From positions 1 through 34,416 of the forward strand of contig CAJCCF010000346.1 in the NCBI GenBank assembly GCA_903960845.1: a stretch of DNA of 34,416 nt, read 5' to 3'. Under the pieces are notes generated by a model, which searched no databases, had not been told where the DNA came from, and saw only the letters and a list, made by a program, of their open reading frames with translations. Within the stretch, counting starts at the first letter, position 1; each line of letters starts with the position of its first letter. Shown here piece by piece: positions 31,122 through 34,416 of this stretch. This DNA is from an uncultured Verrucomicrobiota bacterium (GTDB lineage Bacteria; Verrucomicrobiota; Verrucomicrobiia; Verrucomicrobiales; Verrucomicrobiaceae). Both the position numbers and the translations under genes were made by a program.

Positions 31122-32552
31122 TCAGCCTCCACAGATTTTGCACACTTTGCCTTCAGTGGGTTGGCAGAGCTTGGCGGCATTAAAATAACGGCAGCGGAAA
31201 TTGTGGCGGGTGCCGGAGCCGCTGAGACTGAATTGAGGTTGACCGGCAGCGGGAGGAGTTGCGCCTGCCGCGGTTCTGGGAGCAGGCGGGTCGTGTTTGA
31301 TTTCACGGGTGACGATGACGAGCGCGGTGCTTTTGCGCAGCACGTCAATCACAGCGGTGGCAGCATCGCCGAGGTTTCCGGCTTTCAATCCGGGGATGCC
31401 TGGAATGGTCTTGGCCTTGTCCTTTTCCCCTTCGATGAGCAGCTTGGTCAGGGCTTCGCTGCGGAGGCTCAGACTCTGGGCCGGAGGTGGCGGGGCGGGG
31501 TCGCTGGCAGACTTTTTGGGTCGCTTGCTTTCGCTGCGTGATTGCGAGCGGAAAAAGACACCCAGGGGTTCCCATTTGTCGCTTAGCACGAAGCCTCCGA
31601 CTGCGTTTTCAGCGATGGCAGCATCGTGTTCAAAGGTGGTCGTGCTGGAGGCTTTGCTGATGATGCCACGCGTGAGGCTTGGCGAGCCGAGGTTCTTCCG
31701 GGTGCTGGTGAGGGAGAGCGTGATGGTGTAAATGTTTTGTCCGAGTTCGGCGGGCTTGCGGGCAAGCAGCCGCATCGGCTCCAAGTCCACGGCGCAGGAG
31801 AGCAGTGCCAGTCCCAGCTTGCTGTCGGACTTGATGATCCTGGCAGGCACGTCTTTGCCATCCTCATGCAGCACGAGTGTGGCGACGTCTTTGACGAGGT
31901 CGGCTTCAGTGACATAGAAGCCTTTGCCAAGCGACAACGCGAGCCCGCGTGTGCTGACGATCTCGATGAGCGGTTCGGCGACGATGGGTGCCAGCTTCGC
32001 GGGATCGCCACCGGCTGATGCACGGACTCGGAGATCGGTATTCACCGCTTCATCGAGCGTGAGGTCGAAGGCGCGGATGATTGAGGCATCGCCCTCCAAT
32101 GGCTGGAAAGTGCGATTGCCTGCGTAGAAAAGCTGGGTGGACTCCAGGCGGTCACCTTGTTCGAGGGTGCGCTTTCCTTTGGGCAGAAAGAAAGTTTCAC
32201 CACTAAAAACCCAGGGCGATTTGGGGCCGGCAAGCTGCAGGCCGAGGCGTGCGATGTAACCGCTGTCCACGACCGTGGTGATTTCGAGGGTTTGCGGGCC
32301 GAGCACCCGGGCTCCATGCAGGGATACTTGGGCCAGTTTGGCGAAATCCTGATCAGCGGCAGAGAGGGCGTTTAAAGCCAGCATGCTTGGTTTGTTGTCC
32401 TTGCCGATGAGCAGCACCCGCTCGTCCTTGAGTCCGCCAAAACTGGCTTCGACGGTCTTTGATCCATCGGCGCTACGCCACTCACGTCCGGCGGCGGCGA
32501 GGCAACCGAGCACGAGAAAGAGACAAGCTTGAAGCAGGGCAGACTGGCTCAT
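31122..32552 (-). CDS. Secreted SHD1-domain protein with inactive trypsin-like fold
   Basis: A 476-residue exported protein with a signal peptide (MSQSALLQACLFLVLGCLAA). Residues about 24-75 form an SHD1-like domain (REWRSADGSKTVEASFGG, then LNALSAADQDFAK), common in Planctomycetes and Verrucomicrobia. Residues about 200-330 look like a Deg-type protease fold that has lost its triad. The histidine position in FYVTEADLV is Asp, the Asp of the DLALL motif is Gly (KLGLALL), and Val318 occupies the serine position (ENAVGGFVL, against GNSGGPL). A Pro-rich linker and a Cys-rich tail (CRYFNAAKLCQPTEGKVCKI, ending CGG) follow. A binding role, not proteolysis, is inferred. The ATG at 32552 is preferred to the one at 32588. 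Confidence 0.75.
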   Translation of the reverse strand: MSQSALLQACLFLVLGCLAAAGREWRSADGSKTVEASFGGLKDERVLLIGKDNKPSMLALNALSAADQDFAKLAQVSLHGARVLGPQTLEITTVVDSGYIARLGLQLAGPKSPWVFSGETFFLPKGKRTLEQGDRLESTQLFYAGNRTFQPLEGDASIIRAFDLTLDEAVNTDLRVRASAGGDPAKLAPIVAEPLIEIVSTRGLALSLGKGFYVTEADLVKDVATLVLHEDGKDVPARIIKSDSKLGLALLSCAVDLEPMRLLARKPAELGQNIYTITLSLTSTRKNLGSPSLTRGIISKASSTTTFEHDAAIAENAVGGFVLSDKWEPLGVFFRSQSRSESKRPKKSASDPAPPPPAQSLSLRSEALTKLLIEGEKDKAKTIPGIPGLKAGNLGDAATAVIDVLRKSTALVIVTREIKHDPPAPRTAAGATPPAAGQPQFSLSGSGTRHNFRCRYFNAAKLCQPTEGKVCKICGG

Positions 32553-32560
32553 GGGTGCGG

Positions 32561-32588
32561 AGGCTAAGCGGTGTTTGAGCACTGGCAA
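32561..32588 (-). promoter_or_regulatory. Candidate promoter of SHD1 gene (TTGCCA-16-TAGCCT)
   Basis: Minus strand: TTGCCA (32588-32583), 16-base spacer, TAGCCT (32566-32561), then CCGCACCC and the ATG at 32552. The -10 and CCGC context repeats that of the trypsin-like protease gene at 6.06 kb. Confidence 0.35.
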
Positions 32589-32625
32589 GAAGCGGAGCGA
32601 CTTTTACCACAAACTCACACGGCGG

Positions 32626-32653
32626 TTGTCATTGCACCTGCGCCCGCCATACT
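32626..32653 (+). promoter_or_regulatory. Candidate promoter of ABC-type gene (TTGTCA-16-CATACT)
   Basis: TTGTCA (32626-32631), 16-base spacer, CATACT (32648-32653), start codon at 32673. It is divergent from the SHD1 gene promoter in the same 120-base gap. Confidence 0.35.
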
Positions 32654-32672
32654 CGCCCCGCGTAAGCGCCAC

Positions 32673-34416
32673 ATGAGTACTTCTCAGATGCCGAAACCCC
32701 TGATTAACCGCAAACCGGAAACCTCCGGCCCGGTGGCGACGGCACGAAGCTGGTGGCATAAGCTATTGGGCAAGCCGCAGGAAGGTCTGCAACTCGGAGC
32801 CACGCGTAATGCCATGCTGCCGGTGCTGATCGAGGTCTTTGCCGGATTTTCAAAGCTGGATGGTGATGTGGAGGAGGAGGACATTGAGTCCTCTCTTGGC
32901 TACCTGCGTTATGATTACTCCGGCGCGATCTATGCGGACATGCGCCGGCTGTACTTTGAGGCATTGCAACAGCCGCAGGACCTGGGTCAGAGGGCTAAGG
33001 AACTGAGCAATGAACTCACGCTGGAGCAAAAGATCCTGCTGGGCGTGCAACTCTATCTGCTGATCTCGCGCTCGGCTTCTAATCAGAGGCAGATGGTGGA
33101 GTTTTACCTGTTCATGACGAATCTGGGTATCGCCGCCCAGGCCATTGACATTGTTTACCAGCTCAATGCCGGGGATCGTCCGGCCGAGGAAGAATTCACC
33201 ACCAAGACGGGTCAGCCGTTGGAGACGCTGCGTGTTGGTTCATCCGTCACGAGTGATGTTTTGCTGCGCTCGCTGCCTGCCGGGTGTGAGGTGGTGGCAT
33301 TTAGGTATCAAAACCTCGTGCTGCTGAAGAACACGGGCAATGCGCCCATCCTCGTGCGCAGCCGCCGCCTGCCGCCGGGTGATTTTTCGCGACTTTATCC
33401 TGGCGAGCGTGTGGTCCTGGAAGACGTCACGCTCGATTACAATGACCTCATCGCCTACTTCAACGCGAAGAAAACAGTTACGGGCGCGCAGCTTTATCTC
33501 ACGCTCACGGACACGGGTGATGCGGAGATCTCCCAGCAACGCGCACGCGGCACCAATCTGCGGGTGAGCTTCGGCCTCGGCGTTACGGTTGAGGCGCTAA
33601 AGAACACGGACGCCACGCTGACAGGCATCGCCCTGCGGGAAGGTGTGCGCGTTGAGGCATCCATCGAGGACAGCATCGTTGCGCATGGAGAGATCGAAAT
33701 CTCCCTCCGCGATCTGCGCGTGCGTGCCCACGAGTTCGGTGGGCAGTTTCGACTGGAAGGCAGCCGCAACACCTACCTCGTTTCAAACAAGCCTGAACTG
33801 CTCGACGATGGCGACATCCTGCTCTCTGAGGATACCGAAGGTGAGATCCTGCTGCGCATCGAGTGCAACTACTCGCAGAAGACCGGTTCGGTCGAGGTGC
33901 TGCGCTCCTCCAGGCCCATCTACATCGGTGAAGTGCCTGTGCGCGACCGGATTGCTCTGAATGATGGCGACACGATCACTCTCGGTGAGGGTCAGTTCCT
34001 CCGCTGTCATTTCAGCGACCGGATCATCGAGGAGGAGAAAAACACCATCCGCCAGATGGAGGTGCGCGAACTTGTGCACCGGTTCGACAACAAGGACACG
34101 GCGCTTGATGGCATCAGCTTCCTTGCGCGGCGGGGTGAAATGATCTGCGTCATGGGTCCGAGTGGCTGTGGTAAAAGCACCCTGTTGCGTGTGCTCGGCG
34201 GTCAGTTGAAGGCGCGTGGCGGCGAGGTGCTCATGAACGGCCTTTCGCTCTACAGCAACCTGCCAAGCCTTACCCCCTATGTGGCCTACATTCCGCAGGA
34301 GGATGCTTTTGATCCGCTGCTGAAGGTGCAGGAAAATTTGGACTTCTCCGTGGCTGTGCGCTGTCCACACTTGAAGACGGATGAGAGGCGCAAACGCGTC
34401 GAGGCCAAGCTCGCCG
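32673..34416 (+). CDS. TerB-like/FHA-like/ABC ATPase fusion protein (3' end outside window)
   Basis: The first 581 codons of a large protein. Residues about 45-165 are helical and TerB-like (VLIEVFAGFSKLDGDVEEED, a DG-x-V-x-x-x-E-type start). Residues about 180-455 are beta-rich; the last part (RPIYIGEVPVRDRIALNDGD, then TITLGEGQFLRC) resembles an FHA or other signal-binding domain. An ABC ATPase domain starts near 465, with Walker A GPSGCGKS at 495-502 and a Q-loop (YIPQED). The remaining ABC motifs and any membrane domain lie beyond the window. Similar ABCG-like proteins with FHA domains have C-terminal ABC2 membrane domains, so a transporter is likely. The ATG at 32673 has no clear ribosome binding site; the next in-frame ATG is five codons on. 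Confidence 0.8.
   Translation, partial: MSTSQMPKPLINRKPETSGPVATARSWWHKLLGKPQEGLQLGATRNAMLPVLIEVFAGFSKLDGDVEEEDIESSLGYLRYDYSGAIYADMRRLYFEALQQPQDLGQRAKELSNELTLEQKILLGVQLYLLISRSASNQRQMVEFYLFMTNLGIAAQAIDIVYQLNAGDRPAEEEFTTKTGQPLETLRVGSSVTSDVLLRSLPAGCEVVAFRYQNLVLLKNTGNAPILVRSRRLPPGDFSRLYPGERVVLEDVTLDYNDLIAYFNAKKTVTGAQLYLTLTDTGDAEISQQRARGTNLRVSFGLGVTVEALKNTDATLTGIALREGVRVEASIEDSIVAHGEIEISLRDLRVRAHEFGGQFRLEGSRNTYLVSNKPELLDDGDILLSEDTEGEILLRIECNYSQKTGSVEVLRSSRPIYIGEVPVRDRIALNDGDTITLGEGQFLRCHFSDRIIEEEKNTIRQMEVRELVHRFDNKDTALDGISFLARRGEMICVMGPSGCGKSTLLRVLGGQLKARGGEVLMNGLSLYSNLPSLTPYVAYIPQEDAFDPLLKVQENLDFSVAVRCPHLKTDERRKRVEAKLA

Noticed and set aside
31114..31133. GTGGAG/CTCCAC hairpin around the stop codon of the SHD1 gene
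   Set aside because: A 6-bp stem without a T-run and containing the stop codon in the loop is weak evidence for a terminator.
1..34416. tRNA, rRNA, riboswitch, CRISPR, toxin-antitoxin and phage-defence signals
   Set aside because: All larger intergenic gaps were read for cloverleaf arms, array-like repeats and known riboswitch cores; none was found. The visible genes are housekeeping, envelope and lipid functions.

Overview
The window looks like a chromosomal segment of a Verrucomicrobiota bacterium, probably near Prosthecobacter/Verrucomicrobium. The grounds are moderately high GC, many secreted proteins, FG-GAP and SHD1-type domains, sparse Shine-Dalgarno sites, short palindromic intergenic repeats, and a TerB-like/ABC fusion protein. 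This placement is inference from gene content. I saw no rRNA, tRNA, CRISPR array, insertion sequence or prophage.

Layout. 1-8.0 kb (minus): the N-terminal part of a secreted HupE-like protein, a small membrane protein, then a tight three-gene set of exported proteins (trypsin-like protease, 614-aa secreted protein, nine-repeat FG-GAP protein). Next comes an AT-richer patch of small membrane-protein genes, bracketed by a 43-bp imperfect direct repeat whose right copy is the 3' end of a DUF2786-like gene. 8.1-10.6 kb (plus): an LplT-type MFS transporter fused to a PlsC acyltransferase, with what looks like a remnant acyl-ACP synthetase tail. 10.6-14.3 kb (minus): a DCC-family protein, membrane proteins, a GbsR/MarR-type regulator with two matching palindromic operators, a class III sirtuin and a membrane-anchored protein. 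14.4-17.1 kb (plus): prolyl oligopeptidase and a TPMT-like methyltransferase. 17.2-18.6 kb (minus): stand-alone CoaB and an inositol monophosphatase. 18.8-19.5 kb (plus): a secreted protein with a good terminator.

19.8-22.6 kb (minus) is the most interesting unit. Four genes are joined by ATGA stop/start overlaps: a four-helix EamA/SMR-like protein, a CDP-alcohol phosphotransferase with YnbA-type asparagine substitutions, a CdsA-type cytidylyltransferase and a PlsC acyltransferase. It resembles E. coli ynbABC with a flippase-like gene added, so it may make and move an uncharacterised phospholipid.

23.1-26.2 kb (plus): a CHASE2 adenylate cyclase followed by an unknown pair, a very acidic Tat-exported protein and a very basic one. 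26.4-32.6 kb (minus): NfeD-like protein, flotillin and MutS, preceded by a secreted SHD1 protein whose trypsin-like fold has lost its catalytic residues. 32.7 kb to the end (plus): the start of a TerB-like/FHA-like/ABC ATPase protein cut by the window edge.

Several unlinked genes lack a ribosome binding site but carry a -35/-10 pair with 16-17 bp spacing ending only 5-11 bases before the ATG, which suggests that leaderless transcripts are common here.
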